Shown one piece after another: positions 27,174 through 36,846 of a stretch of DNA of 64,000 nucleotides. The position numbers and the translations under genes were made by a program. The DNA comes from Herpetosiphonaceae bacterium (lineage in GTDB: Bacteria > Chloroflexota > Chloroflexia > Chloroflexales > Herpetosiphonaceae), in NCBI GenBank assembly GCA_026003835.1, contig BPHZ01000002.1, positions 124,001 to 188,000 on the forward strand, written 5' to 3'. Within the stretch, counting starts at the first letter, position 1, and each line of letters starts with the position of its first letter. Under the pieces are notes generated by a model. The model was not told where the DNA came from. It worked only from the letters and a program-made list of their open reading frames with translations, and searched no databases.

Positions 27174-27262
27174 GAACAGGAGGGGAATACAGCCCTTCGC
27201 GCTGCCGCCCATCTTCTCTACACTGAAATCACCAAAACTTCGGTGTGTATGGGAGGTTTCGG

Positions 27263-27502
27263 ATGAACGTCGATTATACTCAGGCAGCGCAGTTGTTCTA
27301 TGACATTGATGAGGATCTCTGGGAGGAGCACGCTCCCTTGAGTGCGGAAGATAGCTCGGCACATCGACGTATAAAACAGCACGATGGAGCCGCGGAACAG
27401 GGCTTTGCCGGGAACATCAGTATCTCAGCCCTACTATGTAAGCTGACGAGGTCCGCGGTGCGGGAGCGCTACTCCCGCACTCGCTACCGGATCAAAGATT
27501 AG
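27263..27502 (+). CDS. Small hypothetical protein (79 aa)
   Basis: A 79-residue protein starting MNVDYTQAAQLFYDIDEDLWEE. The acidic N-terminal third looks protein-like; the rest is basic and without motif. GGGAGG is located 6 bases before the ATG. I do not recognise it. It converges on the NUDIX gene. Confidence 0.45.
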   Translation: MNVDYTQAAQLFYDIDEDLWEEHAPLSAEDSSAHRRIKQHDGAAEQGFAGNISISALLCKLTRSAVRERYSRTRYRIKD

Positions 27503-27541
27503 CGCGCGGACAGGTCGAGGATGAGAGGCGCAATTGCTCGC

Positions 27542-28006
27542 TCAGATTGCATTGCCGGTCGCTGGCTCATAGCCAAGCGCTGCGCGTAGGCGTTGCAGAA
27601 AAGGATAGGTTATTGGATCGCGGAGGATAAGTTCGTTCCACTTGGACGGATCGCGAAGGTCGAACCAGCCAATCTCGCTAATACAGTACTCCGCCGCAGC
27701 TTCCAGCTCCGGCTCATAGCCGGGTCGCGCATCACCGTCAATAATCCGGCAGAGATTCGTTTTCTTTCGTTGGTACACGCCGTTAGGTATATCCGGCTCC
27801 TCAAAAAGCAGAGATAGGACCTGAACGCGCAAACCCGTCTCCTCCTGCATCTCGCGCTGGACACAGGCCTCCTCTGTTTCTCCCAGCTCAATACCGCCGC
27901 CGGGCATGAGCCAATAGCTGCGGCCACTAGCATGTTCCGTATGCTTGATCAGGAGAATGTGATCATCTTGGATGATAGCGCCCTGATAGCGAGTTGTACG
28001 AGTCAT
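27542..28006 (-). CDS. NUDIX hydrolase
   Basis: A 154-residue pyrophosphohydrolase. The complete NUDIX box is present (GGGIELGETEEACVQREMQEETGL pattern, Gx5Ex7REUxEExGU), inside the usual alpha-beta-alpha fold. Likely substrates are nucleoside diphosphates linked to another group, for example oxidised nucleotides; none can be chosen. ATG at 28006 is preceded by AGGAGGAA; nine further upstream codons are in frame but unneeded. Confidence 0.92.
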   Translation of the reverse strand: MTRTTRYQGAIIQDDHILLIKHTEHASGRSYWLMPGGGIELGETEEACVQREMQEETGLRVQVLSLLFEEPDIPNGVYQRKKTNLCRIIDGDARPGYEPELEAAAEYCISEIGWFDLRDPSKWNELILRDPITYPFLQRLRAALGYEPATGNAI

Positions 28007-28143
28007 CGATGTTCCTCCTGGGGCAAGACTCACAACACAGCTTTACCAATGAGTCTAATGTAGCGGATAATGATACATATCTCCATCAGGCTACAGGTGG
28101 ACTCTGACCTATCGGGAGGTGGTGCTGAGACACCCAGGGCGCC

Positions 28144-28320
28144 TCAGCTATCTCGCGGTTGAACGCCGCAGCCAGGGCAGTAGGCTGTTGATAGCCGCCG
28201 CAGTGGGGTATTACACGCGGGGCAGCGAAAGGAGGAGATATAAAAGGCCAGCGGTACAGCGAGCAGCAGGGTAAGCGCACTCAACGCATCGCGCGAGACA
28301 CCCAGGATCGGTGCAAGCAT
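28144..28320 (-). CDS. Small membrane protein with a C-terminal zinc ribbon (58 aa)
   Basis: One hydrophobic helix (about 12-32, ALSALTLLLAVPLAFYI) is followed by a compact zinc ribbon, CPAC with 13 residues then CPGC. The function is unknown. ATG at 28320 follows TAGGAG; a TTG at 28374 would add 18 residues and a second hydrophobic stretch. It is divergent from the methyltransferase gene. Confidence 0.55.
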   Translation of the reverse strand: MLAPILGVSRDALSALTLLLAVPLAFYISSFRCPACNTPLRRLSTAYCPGCGVQPRDS

Positions 28321-28389
28321 CGGCGCTCCTACAAGCCAGTCGATAGAGCCTACCAGCAGAAAAAGATTATGCAATAGAAAGGATCAGAC

Positions 28390-29187
28390 ATGGAAGAGCT
28401 CATCCGGGAAACCCGCTCCATATGGGATCAGAACGCTCCATTCTGGGATAGCGTTCTTGGCGATGAGGGCAACCGATTTCATCGTACTATCGTTCAACCG
28501 GCAGTTCTGAATCTGCTGTCGCCACAACCCAAAGAGCGCATCCTGGAGATCGCTTGTGGTAACGGTGCTTTTGCCCGAACAATGGCACAGCTTGGCAGCA
28601 ACGTTGTCGCCTCTGATTTCAGTGCGGCGCTGTTGGAGCGAGCCAGGGAGCGCACCAGACACAAGGAGTATGCTGATCGTATTGAATACCTCCTGTTGGA
28701 CGCGACCAACGAAGAAGAGCTTTTGTCCCTTGGGGAGGGCCAATTTGACGCTGCCGTTTGTACCATGGGCCTTATGGACATGCCGGTGATCGATCCGCTT
28801 CTGCGCGCCTTGAGCCGCCTGCTCCGGCGCGCAGGACGCTTTGTCTTTTCGATCCAGCATCCATGCTTTAATTCGAATGGGGCGGTTAAAACGGTAAAGT
28901 TGGAGGATCGGAACGGAACACTAACAAGGAGCTACTCGATCAGCGTTTCGCGCTACAAAACGCCATGGGCAGAGCGTGGGACCGGGATCGTGGGGCAACC
29001 AACGCCCCACTACTACTTTCACCGCCCTCTATATGTGCTGCTCAACAGCTGCTTTGAGGCAGGCTTTGTTATGGATGGCATTGAAGAGCCGATCGATCCG
29101 GCGGAGCCAAACGACGAGAAGTGGCCGGCCTGGTCCAACTACAAAGAGCTACCACCTGTGTTGGTAGTGCGAGTACGCTTGAGGTAG
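28390..29187 (+). CDS. Class I SAM-dependent methyltransferase
   Basis: A 265-residue methyltransferase with motif I LEIACGNGAFARTMA, the acidic turn after strand 2 (VVASDFS), motif II LDATNEE and motif IV FDAAVCTMGLMDM. The C-terminal half (FSIQHPCFNS, SYSISVSRYKTPW, HYYFHRPLYVLLN) resembles small-molecule methyltransferases of the UbiE/Methyltransf_11 group. The acceptor is unknown. AAAGGA lies before the ATG. Confidence 0.88.
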   Translation: MEELIRETRSIWDQNAPFWDSVLGDEGNRFHRTIVQPAVLNLLSPQPKERILEIACGNGAFARTMAQLGSNVVASDFSAALLERARERTRHKEYADRIEYLLLDATNEEELLSLGEGQFDAAVCTMGLMDMPVIDPLLRALSRLLRRAGRFVFSIQHPCFNSNGAVKTVKLEDRNGTLTRSYSISVSRYKTPWAERGTGIVGQPTPHYYFHRPLYVLLNSCFEAGFVMDGIEEPIDPAEPNDEKWPAWSNYKELPPVLVVRVRLR

Positions 29188-29348
29188 CAGCCCTCCCCTT
29201 GCGCTGATCAAGGAGAGATAGTAGATCTGATGTATTCAAACGGCCCCGATCACGTCGCTCTCTGGCACGACCCGTGCTACCCCTTAAGTCTACTTATGGT
29301 TGCTACGCCAAATATGCCAGAGAAGCCATCCAGGCTTACAGGAGAGAA

Positions 29349-29684
29349 ATGATGCGAGAGAAGGCTGATAACACCAAACTGTGGCGCGAAGCCCGGGAGA
29401 TCGACGTCGACCATGGCCTTGAGCCGGAGCACGGCGATGAGGAGCAGCGCCACCAGGCCGGTGAACGAACGCCGTCGAGCGCCCCGAATACCTCATTCGA
29501 GACCGGCGCAGGAGCTGCGGCAACCGGGTTCGACTCGCCGGCGATTGGTAGTGTGAACCTGCCAAACCCCGAGGTCGAGGGCGTGGAACACCAGATGCCA
29601 TACTACCCGCCCGGCAGCGATACAGGACCCGTAAGCCAGGATAAGGCTGAAGACGAAGCGGAGCGTTCGCAGGATCGGGCGTAG
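29349..29684 (+). CDS. Hypothetical hydrophilic protein (111 aa)
   Basis: A 111-residue, strongly acidic, low-complexity protein (MMREKADNTKLWREAREIDVDHG...), probably disordered, with no motif. CAGGAGAG precedes the ATG at the right spacing. An overlapping frame on the opposite strand (29290-29754) is Arg-rich and looks like a shadow. The gap after it, up to the ABC permease gene, holds nothing recognisable. Confidence 0.45.
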   Translation: MMREKADNTKLWREAREIDVDHGLEPEHGDEEQRHQAGERTPSSAPNTSFETGAGAAATGFDSPAIGSVNLPNPEVEGVEHQMPYYPPGSDTGPVSQDKAEDEAERSQDRA

Positions 29685-29906
29685 CGCTCCGCCTATCGCC
29701 CGCAATTGCCGTAGATACGCTGCCGGTCGCCGGCCTCAACGCTCGGCGGCGCATCTACGACCGCGATCATAGCTCCCGTTTGCTTCGTCTACCTCTGTTT
29801 CTTTCGTTGTCCACCACGGCAAACACAGAAGATCCACCAGCAGGCCACATCATCGGACTGATGGCCGATCCGGCTCATTGCGGTCCATGCTATGCTTGGA
29901 CCGTCT

Positions 29907-30728
29907 ATGCGCCTGCGGACAGCGATAAGGATGAATACGCTTCGACTTTATTGGGAGATCGCAATACGCTCATTCAAGCGCGCTACGATCTACCGCACGG
30001 CGTACGTCGCCGGGCTGCTGACCAATGCCTTCTTTGCGGCGGTGCGCTGTTTTGTCTATATTGCGATCTTCGACGCCGCTGAAAGCATCGCCGGCTATAG
30101 TCTGCGTGAAGCCATCAGCTACACATGGATCACCCAGGCCCTGATCTCGATCAACGCCGGCTGGATCTCTTCGGAGATCATGCTCACCGTGCGCAGCGGC
30201 GACGTCGTGACCGATCTCGCGCGGCCGTGGAGCTTCTATGGCTACTGGCTCAGCCGCTTCCTGGGCGAGCGCGCCTTCAGCCTCTTGACGCGTGGCTCGC
30301 TAACCTACCTGCTTGGCGTGCTCTATTTCCAGGCGCATGTGCCATCAGCCGGAGAAGCGCTCGCCTTCGCCGCTGCCCTTCTGCTGGCAATGCTGGTCTC
30401 ATTTGCGCTCACCTTTATGGTGAACCTGACCGCGTTTTGGCTGGTCGATAGCACTGGCGTCATTATGCTCGCCAATGTCGTTCTAGGCTTCTTCTCGGGC
30501 TTTCTGATCCCACTGGCCTTCTTTCCCCCGGCGTTGGAAAGCATCGCTCGCATATTGCCGTTCCAGGCCATTACCGCCCTGCCGGCGGAGATATTCCTTG
30601 GCCGTATCGCCGGAGCTGCGCTGATCCCGGCGCTGCTGCTTCAGCTCTTGTGGGCGCTCATGCTGACCGCGCTGGCGTTGCTGGTCTTGCGCGCCGCAGT
30701 TCGGAAAGTGATCATCCAGGGGGGCTAG
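29907..30728 (+). CDS. ABC-2 type transporter permease (DUF990-like), subunit 1
   Basis: A 273-residue integral membrane protein with about six transmembrane helices and the ABC-2 permease pattern (RTAYVAGLLTNAFFAAVR, VVTDLARPWSFYGYWLSRFLGE, SGFLIPLAFFPPALESIARILPFQAITALPAEIFLGR). It is the first of a permease-permease-ATPase exporter set. The start is uncertain: ATG 29907 or ATG 29931, which would begin MNTLRLYWEIAIRS. The cargo is unknown; the following polysaccharide genes hint at a surface glycan or lipid but do not prove it. Confidence 0.85.
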   Translation: MRLRTAIRMNTLRLYWEIAIRSFKRATIYRTAYVAGLLTNAFFAAVRCFVYIAIFDAAESIAGYSLREAISYTWITQALISINAGWISSEIMLTVRSGDVVTDLARPWSFYGYWLSRFLGERAFSLLTRGSLTYLLGVLYFQAHVPSAGEALAFAAALLLAMLVSFALTFMVNLTAFWLVDSTGVIMLANVVLGFFSGFLIPLAFFPPALESIARILPFQAITALPAEIFLGRIAGAALIPALLLQLLWALMLTALALLVLRAAVRKVIIQGG

Positions 30729-30756
30729 ATCGGGTTTCAGTCTGAAACTTCAAGAT

Positions 30757-31555
30757 ATGCTATCACTTTATCTTCGCCTGATCAGCGCGCGCATACGGGC
30801 GCAGATGCAGTACAAAATATCGTTCTGGCTGGAGCTGCTCGGCTTTGTGCTGGTTACCGGGCTGGAGTTCGCCGTCGTCGCCATCCTGTTCGCACGCATT
30901 CCAGCGCTGGCGGGCTGGAATATCGCCGAGGTGGCGCTGCTCTATGGCCTGACCTCGACGGCCTTTAGCCTGGCGGAGATGGCCGGACGGGGCTTCGACG
31001 CGCCATTCGAGCTGATGATGCAGCGAGGCACCTTCGATATTGTGTTGATACGCCCGCTAGGCAGCTTCTTCCAGGTGCTGGCCTCGGAGTTTCAACTACG
31101 CAGGCTGGGCCGCACTATCCAGGGCCTTGCTGTGCTCGGCTTCGCCTTTGCCCGGCTGGATATCGATTGGAGCCTTGCCAGGCTGGCTGTGCTGCCAATC
31201 TCGCTCATCTCCGGCTCTATCATCTATCTGGCGCTGATCGTGATCGGCGCCACGCTGTGCTTCTGGACGATCAAAACGCCTGAGGTTATCAACGTCTTCA
31301 CCTTCGGCGGCGAAACCGTTACCTCCTATCCGTTAAGCATCTACAGCCGCCCGCTGCGGATCGTCTTCCTTGGCCTGGTTCCGCTGGGGATCGCCAACTA
31401 TCCGGCGGCGCTGCTACTGTTGGGGCGTAGCGACCCCCATGGCCTGCCGGCCGGTCTGGCCTGGGCAGCGCCGCTGGTAGCCGCGCTCTCTCTTTGCCGC
31501 TGCCCTGGCCTTCTGGCGTCTTGGCGTCAGCAAGTATCAAAGCTCAGGGAGTTGA
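30757..31555 (+). CDS. ABC-2 type transporter permease (DUF990-like), subunit 2, frameshifted near 3' end
   Basis: A paralogue-type partner of the preceding permease with about six helices (MLSLYLRLISARIRAQMQYK...LISGSIIYLALIVIGATLCFW). The reading frame breaks in the CT run at 31486-31495. Removing one base restores a natural tail, LFAAALAFWRLGVSKYQ, ending at TGA 31553-31555 at about 265 residues. In the sequence as given, the frame instead runs to 31566 with an implausible Cys/Arg-rich tail. The shift is most simply a base-call error. Confidence 0.82.
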
Positions 31556-31624
31556 ATTTCAGATAGCGATCCAACCTGGAGCCTCTCTCCGAGACTCAAC
31601 GTGAAATCTGAAACAGGAGCAACC

Positions 31625-32620
31625 ATGGCCCTGATCGACGTCGAACATCTTCGCAAAACCTTTCGCGTGCCCGTTCGCCGGGGTGGACGTCTTGGGGTGC
31701 TGCGTACCCTGCTTGCCCGTGAGTATCGCACAGTTCACGCCGTCGACGATATCTCTTTTACGGTCGAGGCAGGGGAGATGGTCGGCTATATTGGTCCCCA
31801 ACGGCGCCGGCAAGTCGACGACGATGAAGATGCTGACGGGCATCCTGGTGCCGAGCGGCGGGCACATCAACATCGCCGGGCGGGTGCCCTACCGGCAGCG
31901 AGTCGAGCATGTCCGCAACATCGGCGTCGTCTTCGGGCAGCGCACACAGCTATGGTGGGATCTGCCCACGATTGAGTCGTTCGAGCTGCTGCGCCATATC
32001 TATCGCATCCCTGAGCGGCGCTGGCGCACAAATCTCGACACATTCTGCCAATTGCTCGATCTTGAGCCGTTCCTGGAGACGCCGGTGCGGCAGCTCTCGC
32101 TAGGCCAGCGCATGCGCGCCGATCTGGCCGCCGCGCTGCTTCACGACCCCGCGATCCTGTTCCTCGACGAGCCAACCATCGGCCTGGATGTTGTCGCCAG
32201 GGAACGTATTCGCCAGTTTCTCACCCATATCAACGCCGAACGCGGCGTTACAATCATTCTAACAACGCACGACCTCGCCGATATCGCCCGCCTCTGCCAG
32301 CGGGTTGTCCTGATCGATCATGGCCGCATCATCTATGATGGAGCGCTCGAAGCGCTGCGCGCCCGGTACGGCCGCTGGCGCACGCTGGTGATCGACCTGA
32401 GCCACGAGATGAACGGCTTGGTGGTACCTCATGCCGAGATCGTGCGGCAGGAGGGGCCGCGCACCTGGCTGCGCTTCGACCGTGATGTGACCACTGCCCG
32501 CCGCGCTCATCGCTGATATCGCTGCCCCGCTACCCTATCCGCGACCTGACCGTCGAGGAGCCGGAGATCGAGGCGATCGTACGAGGTATCTACGAGAGCG
32601 GCGTACGACAGCCTGCATAG
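31625..32620 (+). CDS. ABC transporter ATPase (ABC-2 exporter), three frameshifts
   Basis: Reconstructed length is about 330 residues. ATG 31625 (MALIDVEHLRKTF) follows CAGGAG. Walker A is split: the CCCC run at 31796-31799 has one extra C, and removing it gives GYIGPNGAGKSTTMK. The second part shows signature LSLGQRMRADLAAAL, Walker B ILFLDEPTIGLD and switch His in LTTHDLADI. Two more single-C excesses, at 32497-32499 and 32525-32528, must be removed to reach the natural C-terminus (IRDLTVEEPEIEAIVRGIYESG) ending at 32620. It drives the two upstream permeases. Confidence 0.82.
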
Positions 32621-32651
32621 CTGACCTGCTCGAACTGCGTAGCCGGCGCTG

Positions 32652-32660
32652 TGGTATACT
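32652..32660 (+). promoter_or_regulatory. Extended -10 promoter for the methyltransferase/glycosyltransferase pair
   Basis: TGGTATACT on the plus strand, 50 bases before the start at 32710. It separates the polysaccharide genes from the ABC exporter transcript. Confidence 0.5.
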
Positions 32661-32709
32661 ATCCCCAGCGCTTACCACCGATCAGCCAGCTGCGTTGGGA
32701 TAAAGATCT

Positions 32710-33763
32710 GTGAGTGATATGTATCAGTGTCCGGTTTGTGGTGCCGGCGATCGCAGAGCCCTCTTTGAAGCGCACGATCGAAAGCATCAGCTTCCCGGTC
32801 GTTTTATCGTGCTAGAGTGCCGCTGTGGTCTTCGCTCGACGGATCCAAAGCCTGAGAATCCTGGGCTCTACTATCCTGAAACCTACTATGCCTACGGGCC
32901 AGGCGCGCCCCCCACCGTTCTTCGGCCGCGGTCTGAAGGGACTGCTGCGAACGATGGTGCTGCGCTACCACTATGGCTATCAGTATGGGGCGTTGGGCGC
33001 CCGGTTGCCCGAGCGGGGCCGATTAGCAACATTCCTGCGGCTGTTGACCACGTCCACTACGCCGTCGTGCCGTGCTCGTCTTCGGGCCCGGCCCGCTGCC
33101 GCAGCGCCAGCTCGCCGGCCGCGTGCTCGATGTCGGCTGTGGGAACGGAGCCTGGCTGCTCAAACTCAAGGCGCTTGGCTGGCAGACCGAGGGTGTTGAA
33201 TTCAGCGCCGCCGGCTGTGCAGCGGCGCGAGCGGCCGGGCTGACGGTTTTCGAAGGTGAGCTGTGTGATGCTGCGCTGCCCGCAGCCAGCTATGATGTTG
33301 TGCGTATCTGGCATACGCTTGAGCATGTACCTGACCCCGCTGCCGTGATTCGCGAGGCGGCGCGGCTGCTTAAACCCGGCGGGCAATTGATCGTTGGAGT
33401 GCCCAACGCCGGCGGCTGGCTGGCTCGCCTCTGGAGCACCTACTGGTTCGACTCTCGATGTTCCACGTCATCTCTGGCACTTCAGGGCCGCCAATCTCAC
33501 CCAACTTGTGCAGCAGGCAGGGCTAAGGATCGAATCCGTTGGTTTTGGCTACTACGAGGGCTTTACGCTGCTGCGCTCGCTGCGCTACTGGCGCGAAGCT
33601 CGCCGCGGAACCGCAGCAGGTCGCGAGATCTTCGAGCGGCGCCTTCACCGCCTGCGCCATGCCCGGCTCGCACGGCCAATCCGCTCCCTGTTTGGGCTGC
33701 TTGAGCGATTCCAACCACCTGGAGCTTGTTGCAATCCGGCCCACCGATGTGCGTGTGTTATGA
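32710..33763 (+). CDS. Zinc-ribbon class I SAM methyltransferase, four frameshifts
   Basis: Reconstructed, this is a methyltransferase of about 350 residues. It has an N-terminal zinc ribbon (YQCPVCGAGDRRALF ... LECRCGLRSTDPKP), a central SAM motif I (GRVLDVGCGNGAWLLKLK), YDVVRIWHTLEHVPDP and a C-terminal DVPRHLWHFRAANL. The architecture is typical of methyltransferases in polysaccharide clusters. The frame moves by +1 at the C-run 32908-32913, near 33060, at 33450-33459 and near 33705. The last segment ends HLELVAIRPTDVRVL with TGA at 33761-33763, overlapping the next gene's ATG (ATGA). Each shift is one extra base. Confidence 0.78.
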
Positions 33764-34676
33764 TCGCCACCATCGTTGTAACCTGGAACCAGACCGAGCT
33801 GACTCTCCAGTGCCTGACCAGGCTCGTCGAGACGGGATTTCCGCAGAACCAGATCTGGGTAGTCGACAATGGGTCAGAGCCGAGCGCCGCGCCTCTCCTC
33901 AGGGAACGCTTTCCCCACACGAAGATCATCAGACTCGACGATAACCAGGGGTTTGCAGGTGGGATGAACGCCGGCGTGAGCGCTGCGCTTCTCTCCAGAG
34001 CACAGACGCTGTTTCTGCTGAACAACGATGCCATGGTCGAACCTCAAACGATCCCAGCTCTCCAGGCGGCGCTCGAAGAGGATAGCCGTATTGCGGCGGT
34101 AAGCCCCAAGGTGTACTACGACAATACCCCTCATCTCATCCAGTCGATCGGCCTGCGCGTCGATCCGAACAGTGGCGAGGCGCGGATGCTGGGAAGCGGT
34201 GAAGCTGATTGCGGCCAGTACGACCAGCCCGCTGATCGTGAGGCGCTCTTCGGATGCGCAATGCTGATCCGTGCCAGCGCCTGGGAGCAGGTCGGCCCTT
34301 TCTGGGAACCCTTTTTCAGCTACGGCGAGGAGATCGACTGGTGCTTACGGGCGCGTAAACAGGGATGGCGCTTGCGCTACGTGCCCGGCGCAGTGGTCTG
34401 GCACCGCACCAGCAGTAGCCTCGGCGCCGATGCGCCACTCAAGGTCTATCTCATGGCTCGAAACCGGCTCTACCTGCGTAGCCGGCACCCGCCAGCAGGA
34501 TTGGCGTGGCTGGTTTGGGCTGGCACTGGTCATCTATCGCAGCCTGCGCGTTCTCAATACGCATGATCCTGCGTGGGCAGCGCGCTCACGCGTGGGCCAT
34601 GGTGCTGGCATGGCTGGACTTCTGGAGAGGGCGCCAGGGCAATGCCCGCTCGGCCGATCTCCGACTGCGCCGGTAG
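33760..34676 (+). CDS. GT2-family glycosyltransferase (rhamnosyltransferase-like), two frameshifts
   Basis: About 304 residues when rebuilt. The GT-A fold shows IVVTWNQTELTLQCL, VVDNGSEPS, NQGFAGGMNAG, the metal-binding FLLNNDAMV (DxD-like) and FFSYGEEIDWCLRARKQGWRLRYVPGAVVWH, typical of rhamnosyl/hexosyl transferases acting on polyprenol-linked glycans at the cytosolic face. Frame shifts near 34500 and near 34558 are single extra bases; after them the protein continues GWFGLALVIYRSLRVL and MILRGQRAHAWAMVLAWLDFWRGR to TAG 34674-34676. It is a close paralogue of the gene at 38685-39612. Confidence 0.8.
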
Positions 34677-34740
34677 AATCCATCTCTATCCGCCCTTTGC
34701 CGGCGAGAAGCGCATCTTCTTCCGCTGGCCCTCGATCCAG

Positions 34741-35932
34741 TTAGCGCAGCTGGGCGCGGGCATCTTCATAGAGCGCGATCAGCCGTCTGCCGATGATCTT
34801 CCAGTCATAGTGACGCTCGACGACCTCCCGTCCTGCGGCGCCGATCCGGGCACGCAGTTGCTGATCGCGCAGCAGCCCGCACAATGGCGGCCGCGAAGTC
34901 CTCCGGATGTTCGGCAAACAGCGCGCTCTGATCGTCGAGTAGCTCAAGCCCCTCGGCAGCAAGCGCGGTTGTCACCACCGGCAGGCCGCAGGCAAGCGCT
35001 TCCAGCAGCTTGATGCGCACTCCACTGCCCCAGAAAATCGGAGCCGTGACAACACTGGCCCGGCGGTAGCAGTCGCGCAGATCCTCCACCGTCCCCGGAA
35101 TCTGAATATCGGGGGCGGCCAGGGATTGGATTGCCGGCGGCGGCTCGCGGCCGGCCAGAATGAGCTGCGCGCCCGGTTGCTGCCTGCGCACCCAGCGGCC
35201 AGACCTGACGAGCCAGCCAGGTAGCGCCCTCGACGTTTGGCGGGTGATAGTAGTTACCCCACGAACAACACCCGGTTTTCAACCTGAGGATCGAAGCAGA
35301 CCGGCCAGGCGCTCAGATCAACGCCGGAGGGAACGTGAACGACCGGCAACCGGGGAAGCCAGCGCTTTAAACATCGCTGCATCGATTTCACTGAGCGTGA
35401 CGATAAGATGACAGCGGCGCAGCGCGCGTAGCTCATACAGCCACAGGCTGAGCGCGCCCAGCCAGCGCCGTGCTTGCAGGGCGAGACCTCGCTGCTGGCG
35501 AGCGCGACGTACCTGAGCCAGAAATGCGACGTTATGGGCGGTACAGACAACCAGCGCGCCGTACTGCCGGGCCAGGGGCGCGTACTGCGCCATATCGCTG
35601 AACTCCAGCTGAACGATCGCGGGCGGGCGCTGTGACCAGTCGCTATGCGCGCGGGATACAAGCTCTGCGGAGAAGGTGCGCCGCACGGCGGGAGGATCAA
35701 GGGTAAACGCCGCGCGCGGTGTGGGCCGGAAAGCATAGACCTCAGCGCACCATTCGGCTAGCGATCCCCAGCGGACGGACTCAGGGGCCGCCGCCAGCGC
35801 ATACAGCTGGATGAGGTAGGACTCGGATAGTTGCCGGATGGCGTTGGAGATATGCCCCGCACCACCGGAATGCGGAGGATATGGGACAAGTGGGCTGAGG
35901 ATGGTAAGGCCGGCTTTCATTGATACGCCCAT
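34741..35932 (-). CDS. GT4-family glycosyltransferase, four frameshifts
   Basis: About 395 residues when rebuilt. The N-terminal Rossmann domain reads AGLTILSPLVPYPPHSGGAGHISNAI, the hinge VVHVPSGVDLSAW, and the C-terminal domain HPPNVEGATWLARQVWP, GTVEDLRDCYRRASVVTAPIFWGSGVRIKLLEALACGLPVVTT (the GPGTF-type nucleotide-sugar site with the E of KLLEALACG) and ARIGAAGREVVERHYDW. Extra single bases sit in GGGG 35352-35355, CCCC 35257-35260, CCC 35191-35193 and CCC 34876-34878 (plus-strand view). ATG 35932 shares a TGATG with the upstream stop; ATG 35920 is an alternative. Confidence 0.78.
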
Positions 35933-36846
35933 CACTGCGAAGTCGTGCTTAATCTTCTGCGGGCGCGCCGCTCCAGCGCCAGCCGTCGATTTTGCCGATC
36001 GATCATGCGCTCAAGGGCTTGCAGATCAGCGTTACGGCGCGTCAGGCTGCGCCGCCGCCGTAATGTCTCCCCCAGGTGACGGGCGTTCCAACCCCAGGCT
36101 TGAAGCAGGGCCGGGTCGCGCAGGAGCAGCAGCTTGACCAGCGTTTTGGCGGCCAGCAGCAGCGCAAAGGGGATCACCCGGCGCCAGCGCATAAGCTTGA
36201 GATAGCTGTAAAGGCTATTTTTCGTCAGCTCCGCATCCCAGCGCCGTCCACGGGTGCTGCCGCCCCGCTCGTGATAGACAAACGATCGCTGATTTCGACG
36301 ACGCGCCAGCCCTGCAGCCAGGCCCGCCAGCAAAGATCAGTGTCCTCCCAGTAGAGGAACATATGCTCATCGAAGCCACAAAGCTCCTCCCACGCCGCCC
36401 GCCTGACGACCATGGCACAGCCCGGCACGGTTGCAAGCTCCCGAAGGGAGCCTGATAGCTCGCTCGGGGACTGGTCAGGGTAAAGAGTCGCGGGGCACAT
36501 AATCCCAACCTGTGGATGCGCCGCCATATCCTGGACCAGCGGTTCCAGCCAGCCGGGAGTGACGATCACATCAGGGTTGAGGAAGATCAGGAGATCGCCG
36601 CGCGCGATCCGGGCGCCCCTGGTTGCATGCCCGTCCAAATCCTAGATTGGCCGGATGAGCCAGAACTCTGACCTGAGGCTGCTGTGTTGTCAGGTACGCC
36701 ACGGTCTCATCAGTGGAGGCGTTATCCACCACAATAACTTCGTAGGGCGCGTAGCGTGTTTCGCCAAGCGCAGCAAAAAAGGGCTCCAGCAGCGCCCGGC
36801 TATTATACGTGACCAGGATAAGCGAAACAAGCGGACTCGTATTCAT
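35932..36846 (-). CDS. GT2-family glycosyltransferase, two frameshifts
   Basis: About 304 residues when rebuilt, starting MNTSPLVSLILVTYNSRALLEPF. GT2 hallmarks are VIVVDNASTDETVAYL, NLGFGRACNQG, DLLIFLNPDVIVTPGWL (metal-binding NPD) and CGFDEHMFLYWEDTDLCWRAWLQGW. The C-terminal part is amphipathic and basic. The frame breaks at CCCC 36616-36619 (one base too many) and near 36285 (best explained by a lost T). The start codon overlaps the end of the flippase gene (ATGA), and the stop overlaps the GT4 start, so the three form one operon. Confidence 0.78.

Noticed and set aside
29290-29754. 154-codon minus-strand frame opposite 29349-29684
   Set aside because: Arg/Pro-rich shadow without ribosome site; the plus-strand frame has both a ribosome site and more natural composition, though neither is certain.
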